From assembly GCA_012861695.1 (NCBI GenBank), contig JAAOOA010000465.1:1-64000 (forward strand): 64,000 nt of DNA, written 5' to 3'. The notes under the pieces were generated by a model. That model was not told the origin of the DNA. It made no database searches and saw only the letters and a list, made by a program, of their open reading frames with translations. Below, in pieces: positions 1-11,572 of the stretch (positions are counted from its first letter, which is position 1; every line of letters starts with the position of its first letter). The DNA is from Trematomus loennbergii (lineage: Eukaryota > Chordata > Actinopteri > Perciformes > Nototheniidae). Position numbers and translations under genes: made by a program.

Positions 1-533
1 TTTGAATTTTTTATATTTTCCTTTACAGTCTGTAGCATTTGTCATGTTCAACCGCCCCAAAGAGAAGCACTTATTGAATTCAGACTCAGACCAATGCTCA
101 AGTTGGTTCAATATCAAAGACTTGCAACTCTTCATGGCTTATGAGTTTCCACGTGGGGTTTTCCACCATCTTCTCTGACTTTATTTTTGTCTTCTAATAT
201 ATGACGTAAAAATAAAGTGTGCATATGAACATATAGATAACCCATTGGATGATGCAGGGTCAGCAAAACTACCCCAACAAAAGCACTTACTGCAATGTAA
301 ACAAAGTTAGTGTTTTTGTAAAGGTTATCATAATGACCAAATCTGAACTCTGAAGACTGAAATTATATTGTGTGTGATGGAATCAGATACAAATAGATGC
401 AACAAATTGTGAGCATTTGAGAAACAATATTTATGTTGAATTCCTCACAACCAAGACAACCCAAAGAGAAGCACTTATGAAGACAAAAAAACATTAGTGT
501 TTTGCTTTAGGGTAATCTGAATGTGATTTCAAT
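1..533 (-). ncRNA. miR-430 unit B0 (cut by window edge)
   Basis: B2 subtype. Seed complements start at 67 (h1), 283 (h2) and 471 (h3). The start of the unit lies outside the window. It carries the TCTAATATATGACG variant after h1, which is otherwise seen only in right-hand copies. Confidence 0.85.
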
Positions 534-1434
534 GACATGTTTAGTTATAGTCTGTAGCATTTGTCCTCTTCAACCGCCCCAACAGGAAGCACTTGCTGAA
601 TTCAAATGCTCAAGTTGGGCCAATATCAAAGACTTTCAATTTCCTACAAAGGCATCTTCCATCATGATTTTACCGTTTTCCAAGGGGTTCCTTTCCAACA
701 TCTCCTTTGTGTGCCTCAGTGGAAGTGTTGTTTCTTGCAAAGATGTACCTTCTTAAGTACTGAATGCCGACATTTCCGCAAACCCCGCCTCAGTTTTGAT
801 TGCATTCAACGACCATTGTAAGTAACACCCGCACTCTCAACCATCACCTGATATGAACGGACTGCTATCACCTAACAAGTGGTCAATCAGAGTGTTGATG
901 TTTCTCGTTGCAACTCTGGCAGCAGCAGAATACTTAAACAATGCTAAGAAGCTCAGGCAATGAATATCCACTTCAGAAGGGACATTCAGCTTAAGTCTCC
1001 AAATCAAATCTTGAGATAATGTGTATCACTGCATGTCAATACTATGCAATCTACAGGTAACTTCTGTAGTAATATAGTACAGAATAATGACTCATTTTGA
1101 AGTGGGAGGTGACTGCATTCTGTCCATACTCAAAGACAGACTATAGTTGAAATGTGCATATCTTACTAAAGTTGAATACTAATGTACAACTAACACACTG
1201 GGAGAAATAAAGGTCAACAAAACTACCCCAACAAGTAGCACTTACTGCATTACACTCAAGTCAGTGCCTGTGTTTGGGTAATTTGGGTGACAAATACATG
1301 CAATAAATGGTGAGCATTTGAGAAAACAATATTTCTGTGAATCCTCACAACCAAGACAACCCCAAAGAGAAGCACTTATGAAGACCAACCATCATCAGTG
1401 TCTTGCTTTAGGGTAATCTGAATGTGATTTCAAT
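534..1434 (-). ncRNA. miR-430 unit A1
   Basis: Seed complements at 589 (h4), 1238 (h5) and 1372 (h3). Full promoter-like segment. Followed by a single B. Confidence 0.88.
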
Positions 1435-1956
1435 GACATATAATTCTTCCTTTACAGTCTGTAGCATTTGTCATGTTCAACCGCCCCAACGAGAAGCACT
1501 TATTGAATTCAGACTCAGACCAATGCTCACGTTGGTTCAATATCAAAGACTTGCAACTTTTCATGGCTTCTGAGTTTCCACGTGGGGTTTTCCACCATCT
1601 TCTCTGACTTTTCTTTTTGTCTTAAAAAAACTTAAAATAAACATTGCATATGAACATATAGATAACCCATTGGATGATGCAGGGTCAGCAAAACTACCCC
1701 AACAAAAGCACTTACTGCAATGTAAACAAAGTTAGTGTTTTTGTAAAGGTTATCATAATGACCAAATCTGAACTCTGAAGACTGAAATATATTGTATGTG
1801 ATGGAATCAGATACAAATAGATGCAGCAAATGTGAGCATTTGAGAAACAATATTTCTGTTGAATTCCTCACAACCAAGACAACCCAAAGAGAAGCACTTA
1901 TGAAGACAAAAAAACATTAGTGTTTTGCTTTAGGGTAATCTGAATGTGATTTCAAT
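1435..1956 (-). ncRNA. miR-430 unit B1
   Basis: B2 subtype (TTATCATAATG). Seed complements at 1496, 1708 and 1894. Confidence 0.88.
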
Positions 1957-2866
1957 TACATGTTTAGTTATAGTCTGTAGCATTTGTCCTCTTCAACCGC
2001 CCCAACAGGAAGCACTTGCTAAATTCAAATGCTCAGTTGGGCCAATATCAAAGACTTTCAATTTCCTACAGTCAAGGCATCTTCCATCATGATTTTACCG
2101 TTTTCCAAGGGTTCCTTTCCAAATCTCCTTTCTGCTGTGTGCCTCAGTGGAAGTGTTGTTTCTTGCAAAGATGTACCCTTCTTAAGTACTGAATGCCGAC
2201 ATTTCCGGCAAACCCGCCTCATTTTGATGCATTCAACGACCATTGTAAGTAAACACCCGCACTCTCAACCATCACCTGATATGAACGGACTGCTATCACC
2301 TAACAAGTGGTCAATCAGAGTTGTTGATGTTTCTCGTTGCAACTCTGGCAGCAGCAGCAATACTTAAACAATACTAAGAAGCTCAGGCAATGAATATCCA
2401 CTTCAGAAGGCACATTCAGCTTAAGTCTCCAAATCAAATCTTGAGATAATGTGTATCACTGCATGTCAATACTATGCAATCTACAGGTAACTTCTGTAGT
2501 AATATAGTACAGAATAATGACTCATTTTGAAGTGGGAGGTGACTGCATTCTGTCCATACTCAAAGACATAGACTATAGTTGAAATGTGCATATCTTACTA
2601 AAGTTGACTACTAATGTACAACTAACACACTGGGAGAAATAACGGTCAACAAAACTACCCCAACAAGTAGCACTTACTGCATTACACTCAAGTCAGTGCC
2701 TGTGTTTGGGTAATTTGGGTGACAAATACATGCAATAAATGGTGAGCATTTGAGAAACAATATTTCTGTTGAATTCCTCACAACCAAGACAACCCCAAAG
2801 AGAAGCACTTATGAAGACCAAAATCATTAGTGTCTTGCTTTAGGGTAATCTGAATGTGATTTCAAT
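1957..2866 (-). ncRNA. miR-430 unit A2
   Basis: Seed complements at 2012 (h4), 2670 (h5) and 2805 (h3). The unit junction reads TACAT instead of GACAT. Confidence 0.88.
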
Positions 2867-3388
2867 GACATATAATTCTTCCTTTACAGTCTGTAGCATT
2901 TGTCATGTTCAACCGCCCCAAAGAGAAGCACTTATTGAATTCAGACTCAGACCAATGCTCACGTTGGTTCAATATCAAAGACTTGCAACTTTTCATGGCT
3001 TCTGAGTTTCCACGTGGGGTTTTCCACCATCTTCTCTGACTTTTATTTTTGTCTTAAAAAAACTTAAAAAAACATTGCATATGAACATATAGATAACCAT
3101 TGGATGATGCTGGGTCAGCAAAACTACCCCAACAAAAGCACTTACTGCAATGTAAACAAAGTTAGTGTTTTTGTAAAGGTAATAATAAGGACCAAATCTG
3201 AACTCCTGATGACATAAATTATATTGTATGTGATGGAATCAGATACAAATAGATTGAACAAATGGTCAGCATTTGAGAAACAATATTTCTGTTGAATTCC
3301 TCACAACCAAGACAACCCAAAGAGAAGCACTTATGAAGACAAAAATCATTAGTGTTTTGCTTTAGGGTAATCTGAATGTGATTTCAAT
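2867..3388 (-). ncRNA. miR-430 unit B2
   Basis: B1 subtype (AATAATAAGG). Seed complements at 2928, 3138 and 3327. First B of an ABB triplet. Confidence 0.88.
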
Positions 3389-3908
3389 GACATATAATTC
3401 TTCCTTTACAGTCTGTAGCATTTGTCATGTTCAACCGCCCCAACGAGAAGCACTTATTGAATTCAGACTCAGACCAATGCTCACGTTGGTTCAATATCAA
3501 AGACTTGCAACTTTCATGGCTTCTGAGTTTCCACGTGGGGTTTTCCACCATCTTCTCTGACTTTTATTTTTGTCTTAAAAAAAACTTAAAATTAAACATT
3601 GCATATGAACATATAGATAACCCATTGGATGATGCAGGGTCAGCAAAACTACCCAACAAAAGCACTTACTGCAATGTAAACAAAGTTAGTGTTTTTGTAA
3701 AGGTTATCATAATGACCAAATCTGAACTCTGAAATTATATTGTATGTGATGGAATCAGATACAAATAGATGCAGCAAATTGTGAGCATTTGAGAAACAAT
3801 ATTTCTGTTGAATTCCTCACAACCAAGACAACCCCAAAGAGAAGCACTTATGAAGACAAAAAAAAACATTAGTGTTTTGCTTTAGGGTAATCTGAATGTG
3901 ATTTCAAT
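3389..3908 (-). ncRNA. miR-430 unit B3
   Basis: B2 subtype. Seed complements at 3450, 3662 and 3844. Second B of the ABB triplet. Confidence 0.88.
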
Positions 3909-5729
3909 GACATGTTTAGTTATAGTCTGTAGCATTTGTCCTCTTCAACCGCCCCAACAGGAAGCACTTGCTGAATTCAAATGCTCAAGTTGGGCCAATA
4001 TCAAAGACTTTCAATTTCCTACAGTCAAGGCATCTTCCATCATGATTTTACCGTTTTCCAAGGGGTTCCTTTCCAACATCTCCTTTGCTGTGCCTCAGTG
4101 GAAGTGTTGTTTCTTGCAAAGATGTACCCTTCTTAAGTACTGAATGCCGACATTTCCGGCAAACCCCGCCTCAATTTGATTGCATTCAACGACCATTGTA
4201 AGTAAACACCCGCACTCTCAACCATCACCTGATATGAACGGACTGCTATCACCTAACAAGTGGTCAATCAGAGTTGTTGATGTTTCTCGTTGCAACTCTG
4301 GCAGCAGCAGCAATACTTAAACAATACTAAGGCGCCGTTTACACGAGGAGAATACGGCTTGTATCTGCATAGTTTCGCGTGCGTATAGCCCTATTATTTA
4401 GACGAGGCCGATAGAAACTGACCACACAAACGATAACGGGTCCCAAGGTGGATAGATTTGCAAACGAAACGCTCTGGGGGGTCAACCGAGTCCGTTTAAT
4501 CGCCTCTATACGAATATTGCCTGGAAAAATAGGATAGCCCCGCCTCTCCTGCTCACTGCTGTACTAGCAACTATCAAAAATAGCTGTGTTAATTAAACGC
4601 ACAAGGGGTTCTTGAATGAAATAATATTATAAAAGGCAAACCAGAATTGTTAACGCCCAATATACTCCTTAAACAAAATAAACAGAGTCAGATTTCATGC
4701 ATTGATCCATTATATTGACAAAGGTGCATCTCACCCGGTGTTTGTAGAGAATATCTCTCTTTCTGAGCCGTCCTCTCGATGCAATATCCACAGAGACGTG
4801 CTTCTTGGTTTCTTTCAGTTAACTTCCCCGTAGCATTTATCCATATGCTGAGGAAATTACTATATCCCGCTGAATACCAGCAATCGCCACACACACTGAC
4901 TTCCTCCTGTCAGTAGCTACTGCTAGTGCTACTGCTACTGACCATGCTACAGATATTAGTGCAAAAATATACAGCTCCTCTACCACAACCATCAGCAACA
5001 ACAGATTCGGTTTCTTTCAGTTTCAGTTTCAGTTTCAGGGCTTAAACAGAAGGGTAGCCATGGCAACATTGCTGCGGGGCTGCTTCAGGCTGCTCTTCTT
5101 CGGGCTTTTGGTGTATATTGGCGGAAGTTACAGCGCCACTTACAGTCCCAGCATATGTACTACAGAGTTTCCAGCGGCCTCGTTTGAACAGACACGTTAA
5201 ATGAAACAAATGCATGTGAACGGAAGACTTTTTTGAATACGAATACTGTGCATAAAACGCAAACGGCCTCGTGTGAGCGGGGCCTAAGTCTCCAAATCAA
5301 ATCTTGAGATAATGTGTATCACTGCATGTCAATACTATGCAATCTACAGGTAACTTCTGTAGTAATATAGTACAGAATAATGACTCATTTTGAAGTTGGG
5401 AGGTGACTGCATTCTGTCCATACTCAAAGACATAGACTATAGTTGAAATGTGCATATCTTACTAAAGTTGACTACTAATGTACAACTAACACACTGGGAG
5501 AAATAAAGGTCAACAAACTACCCCAACAAGTAGCACTTACTGCATTACACTCAAGTCAGTGCCTGTGTTTGGGTAATTTGGGTGACAAATACATGCAATA
5601 AATGGTGAGCATTTGAGAAACAATATTTCTGTTGAATTCCTCACAACCAAGACAACCCCAAAGAGAAGCACTTATGAAGACCAAAATCATTAGTGTCTTG
5701 CTTTAGGGTAATCTGAATGTGATTTCAAT
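3909..5729 (-). ncRNA. miR-430 unit A3, split by a transposon
   Basis: Seed complements at 3964 (h4), 5533 (h5) and 5668 (h3). All three hairpins survive, but a 954-bp element (4331-5284) lies in the promoter-like segment, and about 45 bp of unit sequence normally found at that point is missing. Confidence 0.88.
4331..5284. mobile_element. non-autonomous PIF/Harbinger-like DNA transposon
   Basis: The imperfect terminal inverted repeats are GGCGCCGTTTACACGAGG and, reverse-complemented, GGCCCCGCTCACACGAGG (15 of 18 match). TAA flanks both sides (4328-4330 and 5285-5287); 3-bp TWA target duplications are typical of PIF/Harbinger. No transposase is encoded. The interior contains a short TTTCAG tandem run near 5010-5038. 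A segment near 5128-5175 closely resembles one in the element at 62409-63389. Superfamily assignment is inference from ends and duplication size. Confidence 0.75.
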
Positions 5730-6251
5730 GACATATAATTCTTCCTTTACAGTCTGTAGCATTTGTCATGTTCAACCGCCCCAAAGAGAAGCACTTATTG
5801 AATTCAGACTCAGACCAATGCTCACGTTGGTTCAATATCAAAGACTTGCAACTTTTCATGGCTATGAGTTTCCACGTGGGGTTTTCCACCATCTTCTCTG
5901 ACTTTTATTTTTGTCTTAAAAAAAACTTAAAAAAACATTGCATATGAACATATAGATAACCCATTGGATGATGCTGGGTCAGCAAAACTACCCCAACAAA
6001 AGCACTTACTGCAATGTAAACAAAGTTAGTGTTTTTGTAAAGGTAATAATAAGGACCAAATCTGAACTCCTGATGACATAAATTATTGTATGTGATGGAA
6101 TCAGATACAAATAGATTGAACAAATGGTCAGCATTTGAGAAACAATATTTCTGTTGAATTCCTCACAACCAAGACAACCCCAAAGAGAAGCACTTATGAA
6201 GACAAAAATCATTAGTGTTTTGCTTTAGGGTAATCTGAATGTGATTTCAAT
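5730..6251 (-). ncRNA. miR-430 unit B4
   Basis: B1 subtype. Seed complements at 5791, 6002 and 6190. Confidence 0.88.
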
Positions 6252-6770
6252 GACATATAATTCTTCCTTTACAGTCTGTAGCATTTGTCATGTTCAACCG
6301 CCCCAACGAGAAGCACTTATTGAATTCAGACTCAGACCAATGCTCACGTTGGTTCAATATCAAAGACTTGCAACTTTTCATGGCTTCTGAGTTTCCACAT
6401 GGGGTTTTCCACCATCTTCTCTGACTTTTATTTTTGTCTTAAAAAAAACTTAAAATTAAACATTGCATATGAACATATAGATAACCCATTGGATGATGCA
6501 GGGTCAGCAAAACTACCCCAACAAAAGCACTTACTGCAATGTAAACAAAGTTAGTGTTTTTGTAAAGGTTATCATAATGACCAAATCTGAACTCTGAAAT
6601 TATATTGTATGTGATGGAATCAGATACAAATAGATGCAGCAAATTGTGAGCATTTGAGAAACAATATTTCTGTTGAATTCCTCACAACCAAGACAACCCC
6701 AAAGAGAAGCACTTATGAAGACAAAAAAACATTAGTGTTTTGCTTTAGGGTAATCTGAATGTGATTTCAT
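6252..6770 (-). ncRNA. miR-430 unit B5
   Basis: B2 subtype. Seed complements at 6313, 6527 and 6709. Carries CCACATGG in place of the usual CCACGTGG. Confidence 0.88.
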
Positions 6771-7676
6771 GACATGTTTAGTTATAGTCTGTAGCATTTG
6801 TCCTCTTCAACCGCCCCAACAGGAAGCACTTGCTGAATTCAAATGCTCAAGTTGGGCCAATATCAAAGACTTTCAATTTCCTACAGTCAAGGCATCTTCC
6901 ATCATGATTTTACCGTTTTCCAAGGGGTTCCTTTCCAACATCTCCTTTGCTGTGCCTCAGTGGAAGTGTTGTTTCTTGCAAAGATGTACCCTTCTTAAGT
7001 ACTGAATGCCGACATTTCCGGCAAACCCCGCCTCATTTTGATTGCATTCAACGACCATTGTAAGTAAACACCCGCACTCTCAACCATCACCTGATATGAA
7101 CGGACTGCTATCACCTAACAAGTGGTCAATCAGAGTTGTTGATGTTTCTCGTTGCAACTCTGGCAGCAATACTTAAACAATGCTAAGAAGCTCAGGCAAT
7201 GAATATCCACTTCAGAAGGCACATTCAGCTTAAGTCTCCAAATCAAATCTTGAGATAATGTGTATCACTGCATGTCAATACTATGCAATCTACAGGTAAC
7301 TTCTGTAGTAATATAGTACAGAATAATGACTCATTTTGAAGTTGGGAGGTGACTGCATTCTGTCCATACTCAAAGACATAGACTATAGTTGAAATGTGCA
7401 TATCTTACTAAAGTTGACTACTAATGTACAACTAACACACTGGGAGAAATAAAGGTCAACAAAACTACCCCAACAAGTAGCACTTACTGCATTACACTCA
7501 AGTCAGTGCCTGTGTTTGGGTAATTTGGGTGACAAATACATGCAATAAATGGTGAGCATTTGAGAAACAATATTTCTGTTGAATTCCTCACAACCAAGAC
7601 AACCCCAAAGAGAAGCACTTATGAAGACAAAAATCATTAGTGTTTTGCTTTAGGGTAATCTGAATGTGATTTCAAT
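6771..7676 (-). ncRNA. miR-430 unit A4
   Basis: Seed complements at 6826 (h4), 7480 (h5) and 7615 (h3). Has a shorter GCAGCAAT run than A1 and A2. Begins the second AB-ABB-ABB super-unit. Confidence 0.88.
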
Positions 7677-8194
7677 GACATATAATTCTTCCTTTACAGT
7701 CTGTAGCATTTGTCATGTTCAACCGCCCCAAAGAGAAGCACTTATTGAATTCAGACTCAGACCAATGCTCACGTTGGTTCAATATCAAAGACTTGCAACT
7801 TTTCATGGCTTATGAGTTTCCACGTGGGGTTTTCCACCATCTTCTCTGACTTTTATTTTTGTCTTAAAAAAAACTTAAATTAAACATTGCATATGAACAT
7901 ATAGATAACCCATTGGATGATGCTGGGTCAGCAAAACTACCCCAACAAAAGCACTTACTGCAATGTAAACAAAGTTAGTGTTTTGTAAAGGTTATCATAA
8001 TGACCAAATCTGAACTCTGAAATTATATTGTATGTGATGGAATCAGATACAAATAGATGCAGCAAATTGTGAGCATTTGAGAAACAATATTTCTGTTGAA
8101 TTCCTCACAACCAAGACAACCCCAAAGAGAAGCACTTATGAAGACAAAAAAACATTAGTGTTTTGCTTTAGGGTAATCTGAATGTGATTTCAAT
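7677..8194 (-). ncRNA. miR-430 unit B6
   Basis: B2 subtype. Seed complements at 7738, 7951 and 8132. Confidence 0.88.
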
Positions 8195-9100
8195 GACATG
8201 TTTAGTTATAGTCTGTAGCATTTGTCCTCTTCAACCGCCCCAACAGGAAGCACTTGCTGAATTCAAATGCTCAAGTTGGGCCAATATCAAAGACTTTCAA
8301 TTTCCTACAGTCAAGGCATCTTCCATCATGATTTTACCGTTTTCCAAGGGGTTCCTTTCCAACATCTCCTTTGCTGTGCCTCAGTGGAAGTGTTGTTTCT
8401 TGCAAAGATGTACCCTTCTTAAGTACTGAATGCCGACATTTCCGGCAACCCCGCCTCAATTTTGATTGCATTCAACGACCATTGTAAGTAAACACCCGCA
8501 CTCTCAACCATCACCTGATATGAACGGACTGCTATCACCTAACAAGTGGTCAATCAGAGTTGTTGATGCTTCTCGTTGCAACTCTGGCAGCAATACTTAA
8601 ACAATGCTAAGAAGCGCAGGCAATGAATATCCACTTCAGAAGGCACATTCAGCTTAAGTCTCCAAATCAAATCTTGAGATAATGTGTATCACTGCATGTC
8701 AATACTATGCAATCTACAGGTAACTTCTGTAGTAATATAGTACAGAATAATGACTCATTTTGAAGTTGGGAGGTGACTGCATTCTGTCCATACTCAAAGA
8801 CATAGACTATAGTTGAAATGTGCATATCTTACTAAAGTTGACTACTAATGTACAACTAACACACTGGGAGAAATAAAGGTCAACAAAACTACCCCAACAA
8901 GTAGCACTTACTGCATTACACTCAAGTCAGTGCCTGTGTTTGGGTAATTTGGGTGACAAATACATGCAATAAATGGTGAGCATTTGAGAAACAATATTTC
9001 TGTTGAATTCCTCACAACCAAGACAACCCCAAAGAGAAGCACTTATGAAGACCAAAATCATTAGTGTCTTGCTTTAGGGTAATCTGAATGTGATTTCAAT
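8195..9100 (-). ncRNA. miR-430 unit A5
   Basis: Seed complements at 8250 (h4), 8904 (h5) and 9039 (h3). Confidence 0.88.
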
Positions 9101-9624
9101 GACATATAATTCTTCCTTTACAGTCTGTAGCATTTGTCATGTTCAACCGCCCCAAAGAGAAGCACTTATTGAATTCAGACTCAGACCAATGCTCACGTTG
9201 GTTCAATATCAAAGACTTGCAACTTTTCATGGCTTCTGAGTTTCCACGTGGGGTTTTCCACCATCTTCTCTGACTTTTATTTTGTCTTAAAAAAAACTTA
9301 AAATTAAACATTGCATATGAACATATAGATAACACTTGGATGATGCTGGGTCAGCAAAACTACCCCAACAAAAGCACTTACTGCAATGTAAACAAAGTTA
9401 GTGTTTTTGTAAAGGTAATAATAAGGACCAAATCTGAACTCCTGATGACATAAATTATATTGTATGTGATGGAATCAGATACAAATAGATTGAACAAATG
9501 GTCAGCATTTGAGAAACAATATTTCTGTTGAATTCCTCACAACCAAGACAACCCCAAAGAGAAGCACTTATGAAGACAAAATCATTAGTGTTTTGCTTTA
9601 GGGTAATCTGAATGTGATTTCAAT
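9101..9624 (-). ncRNA. miR-430 unit B7
   Basis: B1 subtype. Seed complements at 9162, 9374 and 9564. Confidence 0.88.
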
Positions 9625-10140
9625 GACATATAATTCTTCCTTTACAGTCTGTAGCATTTGTCATGTTCAACCGCCCCAACGAGAAGCACTTATTGAATTC
9701 AGACTCAGACCAATGCTCACGTTGGTTCAATATCAAAGACTTGCAACTTTTCATGGCTTCTGAGTTTCCACGTGGGGTTTTCCACCATCTTCTCTGACTT
9801 TTTTTTGTCTTAAAAAAACTTAAAATTAAACATTGCATATGAACATATAGATAACCCATTGGATGATGCAGGGTCAGCAAAACTACCCCAACAAAAGCAC
9901 TTACTGCAATGTAAACAAAGTTAGTGTTTTTGTAAAGGTTATCATAATGACCAAATCTGAACTCTGAAATTATATTGTATGTGATGGAATCAGATACAAA
10001 TAGATGCACAAATTGTGAGCATTTGAGAAACAATATTTCTGTTGAATTCCTCACAACCAAGACAACCCCAAAGAGAAGCACTTATGAAGACAAAAAAACA
10101 TTAGTGTTTTGCTTTAGGGTAATCTGAATGTGATTTCAAT
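9625..10140 (-). ncRNA. miR-430 unit B8
   Basis: B2 subtype. Seed complements at 9686, 9897 and 10078. Confidence 0.88.
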
Positions 10141-10182
10141 GACATGTTTAGTTATAGTCTGTAGCATTTGTCCTCTTCAACC

Positions 10183-10228
10183 GCCCCAACAGGAAGCACT
10201 TGCTGAATTCAAATGCTCAAGTTGGGCC
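10183..10228 (-). ncRNA. mir430: miR-430 precursor, class h4 (A units), representative copy
   Basis: Mature-like 3' arm CAAGUGCUUCCUGUUGGGGC maps to 10183-10202. The 5' arm lies at 10210-10227 and pairs along most of its length, with a C-rich end against GGGG, leaving a loop of about 7 nt. The first base is C rather than U, but seed nt 2-7 (AAGUGC) is intact. This is the first hairpin downstream of the promoter-like segment of each A unit. From A13 rightwards the loop gains about 9 bases (ATTGCAAAC). Confidence 0.85.
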
Positions 10229-10257
10229 AATATCAAAGACTTTCAATTTCCTACAGT

Positions 10258-10839
10258 AAAGGCATCTTCCATCATGATTTTACCGTTTTCCAAGGGGTTC
10301 CTTTCCAACATCTCCTTTGCTGTGCCTCAGTGGAAGTGTTGTTTCTTGCAAAGATGTACCCTTCTTAAGTACTGAATGCGACATTTCCGGCAAACCCCGC
10401 CTCAGTTTTGATTGCATTCAACGACCATTGTAAGTAAACACCCGCACTCTCAACCATCACCTGATATGAACGGACTGCTATCACCTAACAAGTGGTCAAT
10501 CAGAGTTGTTGATGTTTCTCGTTGCAACTCTGGCAGCAGCAGCAATACTTAAACAATGCTAAGAAGCTCAGGCAATGAATATCCACTTCAGAAGGCACAT
10601 TCAGCTTAAGTCTCCAAATCAAATCTTGAGATAATGTGTATCACTGCATGTCAATACTATGCAATCTACAGGTAACTTCTGTAGTAATATAGTACAGAAT
10701 AATGACTCATTTTGAAGTTGGGAGGTGACTGCATTCTGTCCATACTCAAAGACATAGACTATAGTTGAAATGTGCATATCTTACTAAAGTTGATACTAAT
10801 GTACAACTAACACACTGGGAGAAATAAAGGTCAACAAAA
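10258..10839 (-). promoter_or_regulatory. candidate repeated miR-430 promoter segment (A-unit specific), copy A6
   Basis: This hairpin-free stretch occurs only in A units, between h5 and h4. It holds a GC box (CCCCGCC, 10395-10401), a forkhead-like GTAAACA (10434-10440), a CCAAT-like GTCAATCAG (10495-10503), a SOX-like AACAATG (10552-10558) and a POU-like ATGCAAT (10659-10665). Published work on the zebrafish locus reports many repeated promoters bound by Nanog, Pou5f3 and SoxB1. That this segment is the promoter here is inference. No clear TATA box is seen. A3 is interrupted here by a transposon, A16 lacks most of the segment, and A17 lacks the forkhead and CCAAT part. Confidence 0.5.
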
Positions 10840-10896
10840 CTACCCCAACAAGTAGCACTTACTGCATTACACTCAAGTCAGTGCCTGTGTTTGGGT
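10840..10896 (-). ncRNA. mir430: miR-430 precursor, class h5 (A units), representative copy
   Basis: The mature-like 3' arm begins UAAGUGCUACUUGUUGGGGU (10861 down to 10840). The 5' arm at 10877-10896 contains CCC, AAACAC and GCACUGAC blocks that pair with it. It lies upstream of the A-specific segment, so it is the last hairpin before the next promoter-like region when read on the minus strand. It has the same GUUGGGGU 3' half as class h2. Confidence 0.85.
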
Positions 10897-10972
10897 AATT
10901 TGGGTGACAAATACATGCAATAAATGGTGAGCATTTGAGAAACAATATTTCTGTTGAATTCCTCACAACCAA

Positions 10973-11035
10973 GACAACCCCAAAGAGAAGCACTTATGAA
11001 GACCAAAATCATTAGTGTCTTGCTTTAGGGTAATC
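10973..11035 (-). ncRNA. mir430c: miR-430c-like precursor, class h3 (both units), representative copy
   Basis: The mature arm UAAGUGCUUCUCUUUGGGG occupies 10978-10996 on the minus strand. The 5' arm is at 11010-11030 (CCCUAAAG...ACACUAAUG). About 15 of 19 mature positions pair, and the stem extends a few more base pairs outward. This class occurs once in every A and every B unit, which makes it the most abundant species in the cluster. The match to zebrafish miR-430c is from memory. Confidence 0.9.
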
Positions 11036-11099
11036 TGAATGTGATTTCAATGACATATAATTCTTCCTTTACAGTCTGTAGCATTTGTCATGTTCAACC

Positions 11100-11156
11100 G
11101 CCCCAACGAGAAGCACTTATTGAATTCAGACTCAGACCAATGCTCACGTTGGTTCA
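11100..11156 (-). ncRNA. mir430: miR-430 precursor, class h1 (B units), representative copy
   Basis: Mature-like 3' arm UAAGUGCUUCUCGUUGGGGC maps to 11100-11119. The 5' arm, around 11137-11154, contains CCAACGUGAGCAUUGG and pairs with a one-base bulge; the loop is about 17 nt. In roughly a third of B units the central G is U (AAAGAG instead of AACGAG on plus), giving a miR-430c-like mature sequence. Confidence 0.87.
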
Positions 11157-11309
11157 ATATCAAAGACTTGCAACTTTCATGGCTTCTGAGTTTCCACGTG
11201 GGGTTTTCCACCATCTTCTCTGACTTTTATTTTTGTCTTAAAAAAAACTTAAATTAAACATTGCATATGAACATATAGATAACCATTGGATGATGCTGGG
11301 TCAGCAAAA

Positions 11310-11365
11310 CTACCCCAACAAAAGCACTTACTGCAATGTAAACAAAGTTAGTGTTTTTGTAAAGG
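11310..11365 (-). ncRNA. mir430: miR-430 precursor, class h2 (B units), representative copy
   Basis: The mature-like 3' arm begins UAAGUGCUUUUGUUGGGGUA (11330 down to 11310). The 5' arm CCUUUACAAAAACACUAAC at 11347-11365 pairs over about 16 positions, with a loop of about 16 nt. One copy, near 23366, has lost two bases in the seed (GCTTAC in place of GCACTTAC on plus). Confidence 0.88.
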
Positions 11366-11572
11366 TATAATAAGGACCAAATCTGAACTCTGATGACATA
11401 AATTATATTGTATGTGATGGAATCAGATACAAATAGATTGAACAAATGTGAGCATTTGAGAAACAATATTTCTGTTGAATTCCTCACAACCAAGACAACC
11501 CCAAAGAGAAGCACTTATGAAGACAAAAATCATTAGTGTTTTGCTTTAGGGTAATCTGAATGTGATTTCAAT

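Larger units (their letters stand above)
10141..11051 (-). ncRNA. miR-430 unit A6 (reference copy)
   Basis: Seed complements at 10196 (h4), 10855 (h5) and 10990 (h3). Used here as the reference A unit for the hairpin and promoter coordinates. Confidence 0.9.
11052..11572 (-). ncRNA. miR-430 unit B9 (reference copy)
   Basis: B1 subtype. Seed complements at 11113 (h1), 11324 (h2) and 11511 (h3). Used here as the reference B unit. Confidence 0.9.

Noticed and set aside
9620..10081. A 153-codon minus-strand frame in the array
   Set aside because: It spans h1, h2 and h3 of one B unit and is broken in most siblings. No domain was recognised.
10141..10440. Exon-like layout in the A unit (TTATAG acceptor-like, then GTAAGT donor-like site)
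   Set aside because: Considered as an amplified coding exon. Frames disagree among copies and the segment is accounted for by the h4 hairpin and a promoter-like region.
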